This document shows, in pieces, positions 33,061-44,205 of a stretch of DNA of 64,000 bases; the stretch's first letter is position 1, and each line of letters begins with the position of its first letter. The translations under genes were made by a program, and so were the position numbers. A model generated the notes under the pieces. It worked only from the letters and a program-made list of their open reading frames with translations, was not told the origin of the DNA and made no database searches. Source of the stretch: Otatea glauca (lineage: Eukaryota > Streptophyta > Magnoliopsida > Poales > Poaceae). The stretch spans positions 6,507,178 through 6,571,177 of the forward strand of contig CM070717.1 in assembly GCA_036346275.1 (NCBI GenBank), written 5' to 3'.

Positions 33061-34916
33061 TCGTGAGCCCATACGGCTTATCTTGAGGGGGAGCTGGTTT
33101 GTATATTATGTACTATATATTTTCTTTCACTTTTCCTTTCTTCTTACGGGTGACTTTGGGCTTGTTTTCTTAAGTTGAGTTCACTCACTTAGCATGTCTT
33201 CCATGGACCTCTTATCTTATGCTTTAGGTTGCTATCATGCGTGATTAGTGTTCTCTCTTCTCTCTAGGTTGAGTTCCCTCACGCCTTATAAGTCTAGCGT
33301 GTTTTGGGCCTCCTGGTAGACAGGTGCTGTGTGCACTCCTTAGTTGGGATCTAGAGTCGCTTCCTATGTTAGTCTCTAGGGAAGATAAGAGCCACTGAGC
33401 GAGAGTGAGTCTCTTCTATCTTATCTATGCTCAATAGCCATCCAGTCTTGCAGTTTCTCGACTTCTTCTCCCCATTCTGTTTTTTTCTGGTTTTTATTGA
33501 GTTCATTTGGGTCTTCTTTATGCCTAATCTTGATAATAACTCAACTTTAACCAGATTTGAGCCTAAAATTGATTCAACTGTTGAGGGGGAGTTTGGGAAT
33601 CTGTTCATGCATTGCATTTAGACCGCATTTTTCTGCATTTTATGAGCTTTGTCTATTATGCAATTGATTCAATCTTTCATGTAATGCACCTTGCTACATC
33701 TTTGAAGAAAATCACTAGCTTAGGTCTATCCAAGTTCATCTATGATACTAAGCTTGTTAAAATCTGAAAATTGAAAATCTTAAATGAAAACATGTTGCTT
33801 TTTCTTGTTAAAGTTTCTTCTCTAGAGGTTTTACCATGAATTGTGAATTTATGGAGTTCTCTAGAGTCCCTATAGCAACTTGGGTGAAACTTGCTTGATC
33901 CATATTTTAGTCCTTCAAAATTGCTCATATATGCTAAAATAAGAAAAACTTGACTCTTTTGTGCAAAATTGAACTCAACACTATATATTCTCTAGGCGCC
34001 TCCCATTGCACTTGGGATGAACTTGGAATATATAGTGTATGACCAAGATCATTCTCTTAAGAGTTACTCTTGGGGTGATCGAACATGGCTTGAGTCAACC
34101 ATTAAGAAATGCAAATAACAAAAACATAAGTGGGTAAAGAATGCAAATAATGTCAAACATTTGCACCCGCTATGTCTTTCAAAATATCAAAGAAGAAGAA
34201 TTTGCATGAATTGAAAAATGAACTCAAGGACTCTATATGTACTTCAAGATTCCCCAAAGTGTTGAGTAGGTTGAACTCTAGGTTTTCCATTTGATCCTAT
34301 GAGTGGTGCTGGCTTCTAGCTTTGAAACTTTTGCTAAGTTTTGCACTTGTTCAAATCTTGCTAAAATAAAATCTTGTAAACCAAGCTTGTGAGCCAAATG
34401 AATTTGTTCTTGCAGACATCCTAGTTCACCATTTTCTAAATTGACTAGCTTGGTGTCATATCTTGTCATTGTGATCACTTGGATAATTCTCAAAGCTCAC
34501 TTAGGATGCATTTCATGCATACATATATAAAGGGAGAGAAAACAAACAAAAAAAGAGAGAGAAAATTCCATTTTGATGCCTATATTGCCAAAAGGGGGAG
34601 AAAATGTAGAAAAGGCATCATTTAAAATGTAGAAAAGGGGGAGATAAAAATGTGAAAGCTTGCTATCTCTTATGATCTTTGTAAATCTTTGCTATCTCTT
34701 ATGGATCATATCACATTTGGCACTTATGATTGATTTTTAGAGCTTTTGTAGAAAACTTGCTCTTTTCATGATCTTGCTCTAAAATCTTACTGCCAACTTG
34801 GTCATGATTTTATATCTTTCTCTCTGGACCAAGTTTGGTTTTGCAATCAAATTGCTTTACAAACTCAAATTTATGCCTTTTCGAGTGTTTGTCAATATAC
34901 TCATCAAGGGGGAGAT
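33061..34916 (+). other. Spacer between pol and the 3' LTR with five GGGGGAG tracts
   Basis: No ORF with homology is present. Polypurine words GGGGGAG occur at 33087-33093, 33585-33591, 34594-34600, 34637-34643 and 34908-34914. The last, in CATCAAGGGGGAGAT, touches the 3' LTR and is the real polypurine tract. The others may be spare tracts or scars. An envelope-like ORF, present here in some relatives, is not seen. Confidence 0.65.
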
Positions 34917-37560
34917 TGAAAGACCATGTGGAGGTCTATCCCTGATGGTGATGAGTAATTGACTGTGGTTTAGCCTGTTGTGCTTGAATTTGAGTTTGAT
35001 CCGAGTGGTCAGGTCTTTGGTTGGTCGGAGACCAGTTGTCTGACCCAGAGTGGTCAGGTCTTTGGTTGGTCGGAGACCAGTTGTCTGACCCAGAGTGGTC
35101 AGGTCTTTGGTTGGTCGGAGACCAGTTGTCTGACCCCGAGTGGTCTGAGCTTTGGCTGGTTGGAGACTACCATCCGACCCGAGTGGTTCGAGTGTGGCTG
35201 GTTGGAAACGATCGTCCAGTGGTCCGGACGGAGACTAGTGGTCGACCCAGTGGTGGGACGGAGACCGATGGTCGACCCGAGTGGTCGGGACGGAGACCAG
35301 TGGTCGACCGAGTGGTCGGACGAAGACCAGTGGTCAGACCTCGAGTGGTCGGGAAGAAGACCAGTGGTCAGACCCCGAGTGGTCAGGACGAAGACCAGTG
35401 GTCAGACCTCGAGTGGTCGGGATGGAGACCAGTGGTCAGGTCTGTGGTCGGGATGGAGACCAGTGGTCAGACCATGTGTGGTCAGGGTTTTGCTGGCCAG
35501 TGAAGTGTATATCTTTCTGTTGAGATGGATATGTGTTGTTGGACATTGCTATGTGATGTGGTTTCCTTGTCTATGATGGTTGCAGGACTTTGGAGCTAGG
35601 TCATGGTGAGGCGAAGGGGATCAGGACTAGGCTGGGAGAGCCGAGGTCCGGATGATCGTGGTGTCGCCAAAGATGACCGAGGCCGTGGAGTAGCCGCAAG
35701 CCAAGAAGACAAAGGAATGGATGAGATGCTAACTTGGAGCTGCTCGATCGAGGAGGACCGTTGGATCGCGGTCGGGAAGAGAGAGAAGCGGTCAAGTTGG
35801 TATGCTTTGAACAGCGTGCAAAACCCGTTGTGTTGTTGGGTTTGGTCACCCCATGCATAGCTGTGTGAGTGGGTAAAATCTCACCCTTGATGGAGTGCTC
35901 TAGGGTTTAGAGGCTCATCCAAGGGTGGTAGGTGTTCCTAGCTCGCTACTAGACAGGAGAGAGGTGTCTCCCGGGACGTGGTGAGCAGTGAGGAAAGTCT
36001 ACGTGAGTAGTTGAGAGTTGTTGAGAGTGATGATGTAAGGATCAAATCCGGCTCTTGGATGTTGGCTTAGGATTGAAGCAAGATATCCAAGGGTGGGAAT
36101 TGATCCTGTGTCACTATAAATAGAGGGTAGGGCAGCCTTCCTCTCTGAAGGTTCTGAGGTTTTTGCTGCTCATTTGAGTTTTGCCCACTTTGTTGTGAGG
36201 CTTTGTAAACCTCCCTTCCAGAAATGAAATGTTCTTCATCTATGTTCTTGTTTCATTTCTCTTACGTATTTACATTACGCACTTAAATTCTCATTATCTA
36301 AATTCGCATTTACTTACTTGCAATTTTCTTTACGTAATTTGGATTTGCCTCATCTCCTTCTACATGCTTCTGAGTCTTTGTTGAAATTCATGATTGATGA
36401 ACTCTTCTCTAGATTCGGTGCTTTCAATCATCTAGGCAATCATTGCGTTCTTGTTGCAAGTTTGTAAATCTGTGTTCTTGAAGTGCGTAAGCGTGTGACT
36501 TGCGTTCTTTAGTCTGATTGGCTTCGGTTCTTGTTGCCAAGGATGAAAGATTCTGGATGAATCTTCTATAGATCATATCCCAATTATCTAGGCAATCTAC
36601 AACCTCTTCTATTCGGCTTTGCAAGAAACCAAATTCGTGACTAGTTTTCGATAGTGTTTCTATTTGTTTGAAGGGTTGTTTCTTCGTGTACTTACTTGCT
36701 GTGATTTGTGTAGAGTCATCCAAGGATATTTCGATCATCAACTCTCACCAGCAAGTTAGGGTGAAGTCCGTGTTCGTGACTCGCTTTTGGTGTTGCATTT
36801 GTTTAATCGAAAAGGACGGAACCTTGGTATCAATTCCTTCGATTGATGATTGAAATAGGTTCCGACATCCTTAGGGAGGTGCACACCAATTTTCCTGCTT
36901 TTGGATCACCGATCAAAAGTTACATCGATTTGCTTTTAAGATCGTGCTGATTTTATTGCTCATCCGACCCGATCTTGTTCATCCGACCTCGTAGGTCGGG
37001 CGCATCGCTCATTGGTCGGGGCACTATCCATCGAACACCGCTCACCCGAGATCGTTCATCCGACCTCTGAGGTCGGGCGATTATTCATCGGTCGGGAGTA
37101 CTGTTCATCCGAACACTATTCACCCGAGTACTGTTCATCCGACCTCTGCAGTCGGGAGTACTGTTTAACCGACCTCCGCAGTCGGGAGTACTGTTCATCT
37201 GGTCGGGGTACTGTTCACCCGAACTCGCTCATCCGAACTTCGGTCGGAGTTCATTCATCCGACCACTTCGGTCGGGAGTATCATTCATCCGACCACTTGG
37301 TCGGGAGTATGTTCATCCGACCCGATACTAACGACCGGTTCATAAGATCTTGTTCATCCGACAGAGCTACTCGACCGCAGCAGCTTTTTCTTTGTTCACC
37401 CTATCTTAACTGGTCGGAGCCTCTGTTTTGAAATTGCCTGATCGATGGTTCAGTTCTTTCTTTCTGGTCTTTTGGTGGATTGAATTCTAGGGGGAGAATT
37501 TATTCGAAAATTTTATTTGGCTCCTATTCACCCCCCTCTAGTCGCCTTTTCGATCTTTCA
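34917..37560 (+). repeat. 3' LTR of the large copia element
   Basis: It is 2644 bp, aligning with 24492-27130 with many substitutions and short indels, most of them in the two tandem arrays (35000-35475 and 36955-37335). A TATAAATA box is kept at 36115-36122. Confidence 0.92.
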
Positions 37561-37956
37561 CTTTTTGCTGCTGAGATAATCTGTTTGTTGTGCTCGGAAA
37601 TATTATGCAGGATCTTGTAGCAAGCAGGGAGAAAACTATTAGCTAGAGCAAACAATCTATGCACGACAATAACACTATACTGCAAGCTGAAATGGAACAC
37701 GAAATGAAAAGAGGAACAGGAGGGATCTCACTCGATACGGTGTGGAGTAAATTAAGCCCAACATACATGTTCCTCTTTCACAAATGCTACAGCGAACAGA
37801 GAGCAAAACATTGAAAACAACAGGTACTTAAATCGATAAGATTTCCTGTGTTTTAAAGTGGATCTAAGCGTGTGAAATAACCCCATTGATAGGTTAAGCT
37901 TTTTGCTGCTGAGATAATCTGTTTGTTGTGCTCGGAAATATTATGCAGGATCTTGT
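37561..37956. repeat. End of left copy and complete right copy of the 338-bp duplication
   Basis: After the target duplication CTTTT (37561-37565), bases 37566-37618 finish the left copy (TGCTGCTGAGATAATCTG to GGATCTTGT). The full right copy is 37619-37956. The copies differ at about 5-6% of positions, with few or no indels. Confidence 0.92.
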
Positions 37957-38087
37957 CTTAACCTAGAATTTTGTGCAGCTGTCGAAAAGGTAGAACATGC
38001 TAAACAATAGGAGAGGTTTAATATCATTAAGGCTACTTTTAACATGATTTCCTGTATTTCTGAGAATGCACCCTTTTTCCTTAACAG

Positions 38088-38367
38088 TCAAGACAGGACA
38101 TAGTTTTACTGAAGCTGTCATGGGACAGCTTGCTCAACGAACTAAAGTCGCAGCTGAAGGTGGCCATGAAAGAGTATTTAACCAAACTTTTGAGGCTCTT
38201 CCAAATGAGCAGCTGAAAATATGTTATGCATGCTATCTATGAACATCTGCTGGTCCTGTGATAGGAGTTCTGTACGTTTCTATAGCTAAAATTGCATTTT
38301 GCAGTGACAATCCTCTTTCCTACAAAGCTGGAAATAAAACTGACCGGAGTTACTAAAACGTAAGGGC
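38088..38367 (+). pseudogene. Captured fragment of a GEM-like (GRAM domain) gene
   Basis: The piece starts after a good acceptor (CCTTAACAG) and reads in one frame VKTGHSFTEAVMGQLAQRTK, then GGHERVFNQTFEALPN, ACYL, TSAGPVIGVLYVS and FCSDNPLSYKAGNKT. I recognise this as the GRAM-domain region of plant GEM-like/ABA-responsive proteins, which bind membrane lipids and modulate epidermal and ABA-related responses. Two in-frame stops break it: a TGA after ACYL (near 38240) and a TAA after DRSY. The intron sequence ahead of it is kept, so genomic DNA rather than mRNA was captured. It lies opposite to Rep, inside the Helitron. Confidence 0.82.
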
Positions 38368-38433
38368 TGTTCACTTCCTTGTGGCATCTATCTACTGCTT
38401 ATAAAGTCATTCCTCTTCCTTCTGCATTTCACT

Positions 38434-38640
38434 TGTTGAAAAGGCAGAACATACTAAATAATAGGAGAGGTTTAATATCATCCAGGTAACTTTTAACATG
38501 ATTTCCTGTATTTCTGACAATGCACCTTTTTTCTTTAACAGTCAAGACAGGACCTGGTTGTACTGAAGCTGCCATGAGATGGGTTGCTCAAGGAACTAAA
38601 GTCCTAGATAAAGGTGACCATGAAAGAATGACAGAGAAGT
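38434..38640 (+). pseudogene. Second, shorter copy of the GEM-like exon start
   Basis: Positions 38434-38541 repeat the intron at 37979-38087 (TTTAACATGATTTCCTGTAT). The exon from 38542 reads VKTGPGCTEAAMRWVAQGTK then GDHERM. After about 38633 it leaves the GEM sequence and runs into unrelated DNA (EKSETQTTSL). It is a partial tandem duplication inside the Helitron. Confidence 0.75.
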
Positions 38641-39620
38641 CAGAGACACAGACGACAAGCTTACCAGGGTCGACAGCGCAAGACGAGGAGACGGGCTGCG
38701 GATCTCCGAACAGGAATCCAAGAGATTCATCAGGTAACTCATGCGACGATAATAACCGAGGCGCAGAATGCAGTGAGGGACAATCTGGAAGCGAAAATAC
38801 ATGATTCACACGCAAGAACACAGAATAATAAACATACATAGCATACAACGGACAGCAACAGCAATAACCATTAAGTGCGATAGCAATCAAACAATCACAA
38901 AAGAAACGCGCTAACAGGAGGATCAGAACGACAACGAAACAGATAGAACACTACTCTGAACCAACCAGCGCTATTAGCTGCGGCGCAGGACAAACCGACC
39001 AAAGGATCAGCCGGACGCTTCCCACGGAGTATGGCCTGACGGCGAGCTCGAGCCGAGGCGGCTGTATCCATGCGCAAGCACAACCCCTCGCGGACGAAGG
39101 CGGCGACGCAGGCACAACCCCTCGTGGACGAAGTCGGCAACGCAGAGAGAACAAACGCAGAAAAACGAGGAAGGAGCGAGATTGGGAAATAGCCGATAAC
39201 ATCGAGGCAGTGAAGTACCGATACAAGCAGGACGGACGCGAGCGGCGCTGCCGATGACTGCCGGCGATGCACTCGTTAGAAGGAGCGCTGCCCGTGGAAG
39301 GAAAAAGGGATTAAGGAGGTAACCAAACCGCCGAAAAAACCAGCGCTAGCACATAGCAGCCACGCGTCGACCTCAGAAAAACCAGGGCCTAGCGGCGTGC
39401 GAGGACTCGAGCCTCGACCGCGGGTTTGAGCACGAGCAAACTGACCACTGAGCCTCGACCGCCGAACATGGAAATGAGCTACAAAAAATTATGTGAAGCG
39501 TACAAACGGCTGAGGCAAGTAGAGGAGCGCACGGCCGGCGCGCAACGCGGAGCGACGACAGACGGCCACGTCGCGACGGGAACGACGTGGACGGTGCGAG
39601 AAGGCGTGAAAACTTCAGGA
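38641..39620 (-). other. 5' part of the Helitron, no gene recognised
   Basis: This is GC-rich, especially 38980-39600, with short ORFs in several frames that match nothing I know. It would hold the promoter and 5' leader of Rep and end at the proposed TC terminus. A 42-bp segment is repeated with changes (CGCAAGCACAACCCCTCGCG near 39072 and CAGGCACAACCCCTCGTGG near 39108). Confidence 0.4.
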
Positions 39621-40543
39621 TTTAATATTGGTATTATATATTATATTATTATTGTGTTGTCGGTGCTTATCTGATGTGTTTTTCATCTTGATCATTGTTT
39701 CCCTCGAGACCTTTCGCGTCTGAGGATATTCTAAGAGGTGAATCCAGCAAATAAACTCTTACATTTTTCAATCATTTAAACAGAATTTTCACATGTTCTT
39801 ATTAAAATTATCCCCTTCGCTCAAGTTTAGTGTTCAATGCCTAGTGTTTCCTACCAGAGCAATTTTCAGTATAGGACATGAGGACAAGCAATACCAGTGG
39901 CAGAACTAGACAAATTTTAATGAAAGTGCATACTTTACACGTAACTCTATAATCTTGTGCAATAATTTTGTACTATCATAAATCCAACATATATATTTGA
40001 AATTTGCTAAAAGTATAATAAATAGTTTTAAGGTCTTAAAAATCCCAAACTATCAAAATCGAAACCAATTTAATCAACAAATTTAGTCTATTAAAAAGAT
40101 AAAATTTTGATATCTCTCAATTTTTTAAGATGACGGGGCATACTCGGCACCCCTTATTCCACCCACCAGCATTACAGTTCAAACAAATTCCCATTGTTTA
40201 CAAGGGACAGCTCGATAAGATCATCAAGCTTCAAAAATATAACCAGGCCAACAACGTAACCTCCAAATGATTACCGACGGAGAGCTAATACGGACCGAAG
40301 TGTAGTTTCATTATTCTCCAAATGAGGGATGGTTCATCTCATTGACACCTGCAGTCACTTGTCCATTGCCTCTTATTTATATTTCCAGCTTTTTCAGAGG
40401 AGCACATTAGATGGTTGCAGTGGTGCTTGTATTTATATATTAGTAACCATACTAATTAGGTGCAGGTGTATCTTTACAAACATTAATTTCTTTTATTTTT
40501 TTATTAATATTACCTTCTTTTTAATAGCAAAGATAACGCAGGA
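39621..40543. other. Backbone with fragments of the duplicated units
   Basis: No gene is seen. The segment 39862-39900 matches 3822-3860. The tail-like segment 40365-40425 (CCATTGCCTCTTATTTATAT, then CAGCTTTTTCAGAGGAGC) matches the tails near 1665, 44270 and 56555. I found no miR2118-like core between them. Confidence 0.4.
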
Positions 40544-40552
40544 CATGTGTAT

Positions 40553-41099
40553 TGGGTGGGCATTTTTAAATCGAAACCGAATTACCGAACCGAACCGAAC
40601 CGAATTAACCGATTATTTCGGTTTATTCGGTTTTCGGTTTTCGGTTCGGTTTTTGTTTTGGTATAATTCGGTTTTCGGTGTTCGGTTCGGTTTTTGACTT
40701 CCAAAAACCGAAATAACCGAATAACCGAATAGCTCATATACAATACCACTTTTATAATATTCTTCCTAAAATTACTAAACAATTCTCATATTCTAATACA
40801 TTTATGTATATGTTTGGTATATTCACATGTTCTATTATACTTATATTGTAATAATCTATGAATATTGTGTAGTTTTAACCCTACTCTATGTTGCGATATG
40901 AGAAGGACTAAATCTAATCTACCTAGTGTTTATTCATATTTCGGTTAACCAAAACCGAATTAACGAACCGAAATATTTCGTTAATTCGTTCGTTTTTATT
41001 TTGGTCTGAGAAGTTCGGTTGCTAGTTTCCAAAAACCGAATTATTTTAAAACCGAAAAAACCGAACCGATCAAACCGAAAAAACCGAATGCCCACTCCA
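40553..41099. mobile_element. MULE-like MITE of the GTGGGCATTCGGTT type
   Basis: The left end TGGGTGGGCAT and the right end ATGCCCACTCCA are inverse complements with one length difference. CATGTGTAT flanks both sides (40544-40552 and 41100-41108); the exact repeat can be read as 9 to 11 bp, the Mutator range. The body is filled with CCGAA and TTCGGTT words on both arms and has no coding capacity. Confidence 0.75.
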
Positions 41100-41325
41100 C
41101 ATGTGTATTTCTCTTGCGATGACGGTGTATCAGCCGTCATTTTTCGTCTGCCCAACTTGTCTGAACGTGAATCAAAGCCCATCCCTCGCCCATGAAAGCC
41201 GAAAACTACAAATGTGAATCGCTTGACTCGTCGAGGCAGGGGCAGGAAAGCCCATATGCAAATCCGGCCCATGGAGTCGGGAATTGCCACGTTGCGACCG
41301 GGCGGCATGACGTGGTCACAAGGGC
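41100..41325. other. Short stretch between MITE and hAT element
   Basis: Nothing recognised. The sequence is of average composition, with short ORFs only. Confidence 0.4.
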
Positions 41326-41333
41326 GTCTCCAC

Positions 41334-42773
41334 CAAGGATTAAAATCTTGCTAAAATTTCGCGAGATCTCGGTTACTGGATATGGACGAATTTTGAAATA
41401 CTGGCTACAGTAAAAAAATTAAATTGCTATATTAATCTCGAAAATCTCAGCGAGATCTCGGGATTTTTGACTGGTTTTGACTTTTTTTTTACCGGATTTG
41501 GCCCAATAACCCCTAAGAAAGACATCTCTTGTGAAAATTTGTTGAAAAACTGATTTTTTTTAGACATTGTTTTAAAACTATAGAAATACTGTCGGATTTT
41601 TATGAAATTGTACATGGTTTATCATGATCTAAAAAATCTATTGTACCTTGATAATAAGTGTAGGATCATACACAAAAAGTTTCAAAATAATTGAATTTCA
41701 TTTGTTATCTTTAAAAAATCAAAAACAGAATTAACATAATTGGGATAGTAACCTTGTCAAAATTTTATAAATTTTCTCGAGTGTGATCATGATCCAAACT
41801 TTTTTTGAGAACTTAATAATTGCCTCATTACCATTCTATAAAATTTTCAAAAAAATTCAACTATTTTTGTTTGCACAATCAAATCTATGTACGCATTGAA
41901 TTTCACTTGCCATAATTCAAAAATCAAAAACAGAAAGAACATAAATGGTACAGTGCACTTGTAAGAATTTTATAAATTCAATGGAGTGTGATCATGATTC
42001 AAAATTTTTATGAGATATTAATAATTTCCTTAGAACTCTTATGCAAAATTTTAAAAAAATTTAAACCTTTTTTATTGCTAAAGCAAATCTATATATTGAT
42101 CATCAGGCTTTTATCAAGATGTAGCACTATCAGAATTTTTGGAATTTCTTAAAGATTTATCATCATATAAAAAATTTATAGAAACATTAATGATACATCA
42201 GGACCATCCACAAAAAATTTAAAAAATTTCTAACGTGGTTTGTACCATTTTTCATTTAGTTGAAGTTGGCCGGTAAGACTTTTATCAGGACAGCAGCACT
42301 GTCCGAATTTTTAAAAATTAATTATGCTTTATAATCATCTGAAAATTTTATACGAACATTAGTGACTCATAATAACCATGAAAAAAAATCAAAGTGGTTT
42401 GTTTCATTTTTCATTCGGTTCAAACTTGCCGGTCAGCGTTTTATCAGGACAGTAATAATGTTTGAATTTTTAAAAATTCATCAGATTTGATAATCATCTG
42501 AAATTTTTATGACAACATCATTGATGTGTCAGAACCTAAAAAACAAATTTCAAAATTTTTTGACATGATTTGGTCTATTTTTCGCTCGGTGCAATTTTAC
42601 CGAGATCTCGGTAAAACCGGCCGAAAATTCGGTTTTCTCGGTAGAAAAATATCCAGATTTGAGTTTTTATTTTTGTATTTTGTTCAAGATTTGTTCAAAA
42701 TTTCTAAATCTCACCAAGATTTCATTCTTCAGCCATAGACGAGATTTGAAACGGAAACGAGATTTCAATCCTG
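41334..42773. mobile_element. Non-autonomous hAT element, exact 8-bp duplication
   Basis: GTCTCCAC occurs at 41326-41333 and 42774-42781. The left end CAAGGATTAAAATCTTGC and the right end GAGATTTCAATCCTG are inverse complements with a few changes. The interior is AT-rich and holds about three degenerate copies of a 160-bp unit (near 42105, 42275 and 42437; TTTTATCAGGACAG). GAGATCTCGG words lie near both ends. No transposase sequence is present. Confidence 0.8.
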
Positions 42774-42864
42774 GTCTCCACCCGGCGAGCACTACACGGC
42801 GATGAGCCGACACGGGGTGAGGCGCTTCCGGGAATCGGGATGACAGAGAACCGAGCGGGGTTGC

Positions 42865-43110
42865 CGTCCCGATGCCCACCATGGAAGAGAATGGGGGAAC
42901 AGGTGCGCGGCTAAATCAAGTAGCGTTGGCCGGCATCGCACTGCAAACTGCAACCTATTTGCTTGTTGCTGTCAACTAGTTTTATATACAGATTTCAATT
43001 TCAGAGTCTGCAACTAACATTCAGTATTTGGGCTGCATGAGAACTACTTACTCTGCATGGATTATCTTTGGTGTTACCACATGCCGTGCACTCGCTCTGG
43101 GATTGCCAAT
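42865..43110 (+). repeat. Paralogous segment A of the backbone unit
   Basis: It aligns with 54762-55015: CCCACCATGGAAGAGAATG, CTGCAAACTGCAACCTATTT, then TTCAGTATTTGGGCTGCATG. Both copies follow a GC-rich stretch and are followed within about 600-800 bp by a miR2118-like core (43688; 55774). They may be the promoter or first exon of the primary transcripts. Confidence 0.6.
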
Positions 43111-43687
43111 CCACTCAGAGGATCCTAGAATCATTGTTTTCATAGGTCAATTAATGGACAGGTAACCGACCAATTGAAGAAGATAAAAATTGTTGCAATG
43201 TTTTTTATTTGTAGACATGATTCGTTTCAGAACTAGAATACTTCACAAGCCTTTATGATAGTGGTCTGCGACCCTCACTGCAGATGGGAGTCGTACTCGT
43301 ATTGCAACTGCTCTGTTGCTGCTTGTGCTAATTCAATACTAGATTTTAAGTATGAGAAACTTATACAGTGCGTTATGCTAGCTGTATATGGTAGACAGTA
43401 GAAAAGTCTAGCTATTGATTTATCAAAATTTCCTATTACTCTACCATCAAGAAAATATAAATAAATATTAGCTAATTTGATCTATTAGATAAAAATAATA
43501 AATAGTTTATATTAAATTTAGTTTACAGTAAAAGAGCTCATTATATATCCTTTATGCATTAGCATTGTTCTACAAAATATCAATGGTTAATCTATGTCGG
43601 TGCCGCCTTTTGTGTTGGTGCATTCCTCCATATCGTCCAGCATCATAGAAACACGGAGCTCAGGTGAATGAGGTTGTAAGTGCGTTA
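43111..43687. other. Backbone ahead of a miR2118-like copy
   Basis: No gene is seen. The AT-rich repeat at 43435-43550 is related to 13190-13335. Confidence 0.4.
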
Positions 43688-43709
43688 ATCCCGATGCCTC
43701 TCAGTCCTA
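43688..43709 (+). ncRNA. miR2118-like 22-mer
   Basis: The core starts ATCCCGATGCCTCTC and ends GTCCTA, differing at three positions from the remembered rice form. The lead-in GTTGTAAGTGCGTTA is the family lead-in with small changes. I saw no strong complementary arm upstream, so processing is doubtful. The tail CAGCCACTCCATTCCAAGCAAGC matches the tails of 56359, 60289 and 61863. Confidence 0.5.
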
Positions 43710-43971
43710 CTCACGGAAAGCATTGTGAATGGCCGGCCAGCCACTCCATTCCAAGCAAGCGAGCTACTTGTTGAATTAGCGAGAGCATGCATGTGTATAC
43801 TCTTGAGAAGAAGATGAAGAAGACCCAAGCTGACGCCAAGCTCATTAGCACACAATATTTTCTAACATGTGAGAGACAGAACCGGGTATATATTGTGGAT
43901 GCCGACAATGAGTAGATCACGAGAACACAGAGCCGGGTCATTGGCAAAGCATGCATGCACTTCTCGTAGTA

Positions 43972-44205
43972 AGGGTGTGTTTGGTTACTTATACAGAGTG
44001 GTACATGTATAAGTTGGTTGGAGAAAAAAGTCATTCATGTGTTTGATTGTTTGAATGGAATCATCTCATCCTGGATGGTAGAATACAAATTTGAGTATTA
44101 TTCCTTATAGCTATTGAGCCATTTCATTCACCCAAAATAATAGAATCAAATGTTACAAGAAATTGTATCTCATTCAACCTTATCCCATCAACCAAACATA
44201 CTCTA
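43972..44205. mobile_element. MITE with GTGTTTGGTT ends
   Basis: The left end AGGGTGTGTTTGGTT and the right end AACCAAACATACTCT pair as inverted repeats at 13 of 15 positions. It lies inside the tail of the 43688 unit; the tail resumes at about 44210. No ORF, and the target duplication is unclear. Confidence 0.6.

Larger units (their letters stand above)
24492..37560 (+). mobile_element. 13-kb Ty1/copia element with 2.6-kb LTRs
   Basis: LTRs at 24492-27130 and 34917-37560 begin TGAAAGACC and end GATCTTTCA. The 5-bp target duplication CTTTT is exact (24487-24491 and 37561-37565). The interior gives, in plus orientation, gag, protease, integrase, reverse transcriptase and RNase H, which is copia order. 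LTRs of this size, a long coiled-coil gag and a long segment after pol resemble the SIRE/Maximus group, but I saw no envelope-like ORF. Every domain is broken by frameshifts, and the LTRs differ by many small indels, so it is an old copy. Confidence 0.93.
16723..39620 (-). mobile_element. Helitron with Rep, RPA and captured gene; copia element inside
   Basis: The 3' end, read on the minus strand, is CTAG followed by a host T. Ahead of it is a perfect 6-bp hairpin (TGCGCG/CGCGCA, loop 16740-16745) seven bases from CTAG, as Helitrons require. The proposed 5' end is TCCTGAAG at 39620 preceded by host A, the usual A|TC border, but this end has no hairpin to confirm it. Inside, on the minus strand, are a Rep protein with HUH and two-tyrosine motifs and an RPA-like gene. 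Plus-strand pieces of a GEM-like gene lie near the 5' end. A 13.1-kb copia element is inserted at 24492-37560; without it the Helitron is about 9.8 kb. Confidence 0.75.

Noticed and set aside
39420..39674. Plus-strand ORF of 82 residues crossing the Helitron end
   Set aside because: It crosses the proposed element border, has no homology, and ends in AT-rich flank.
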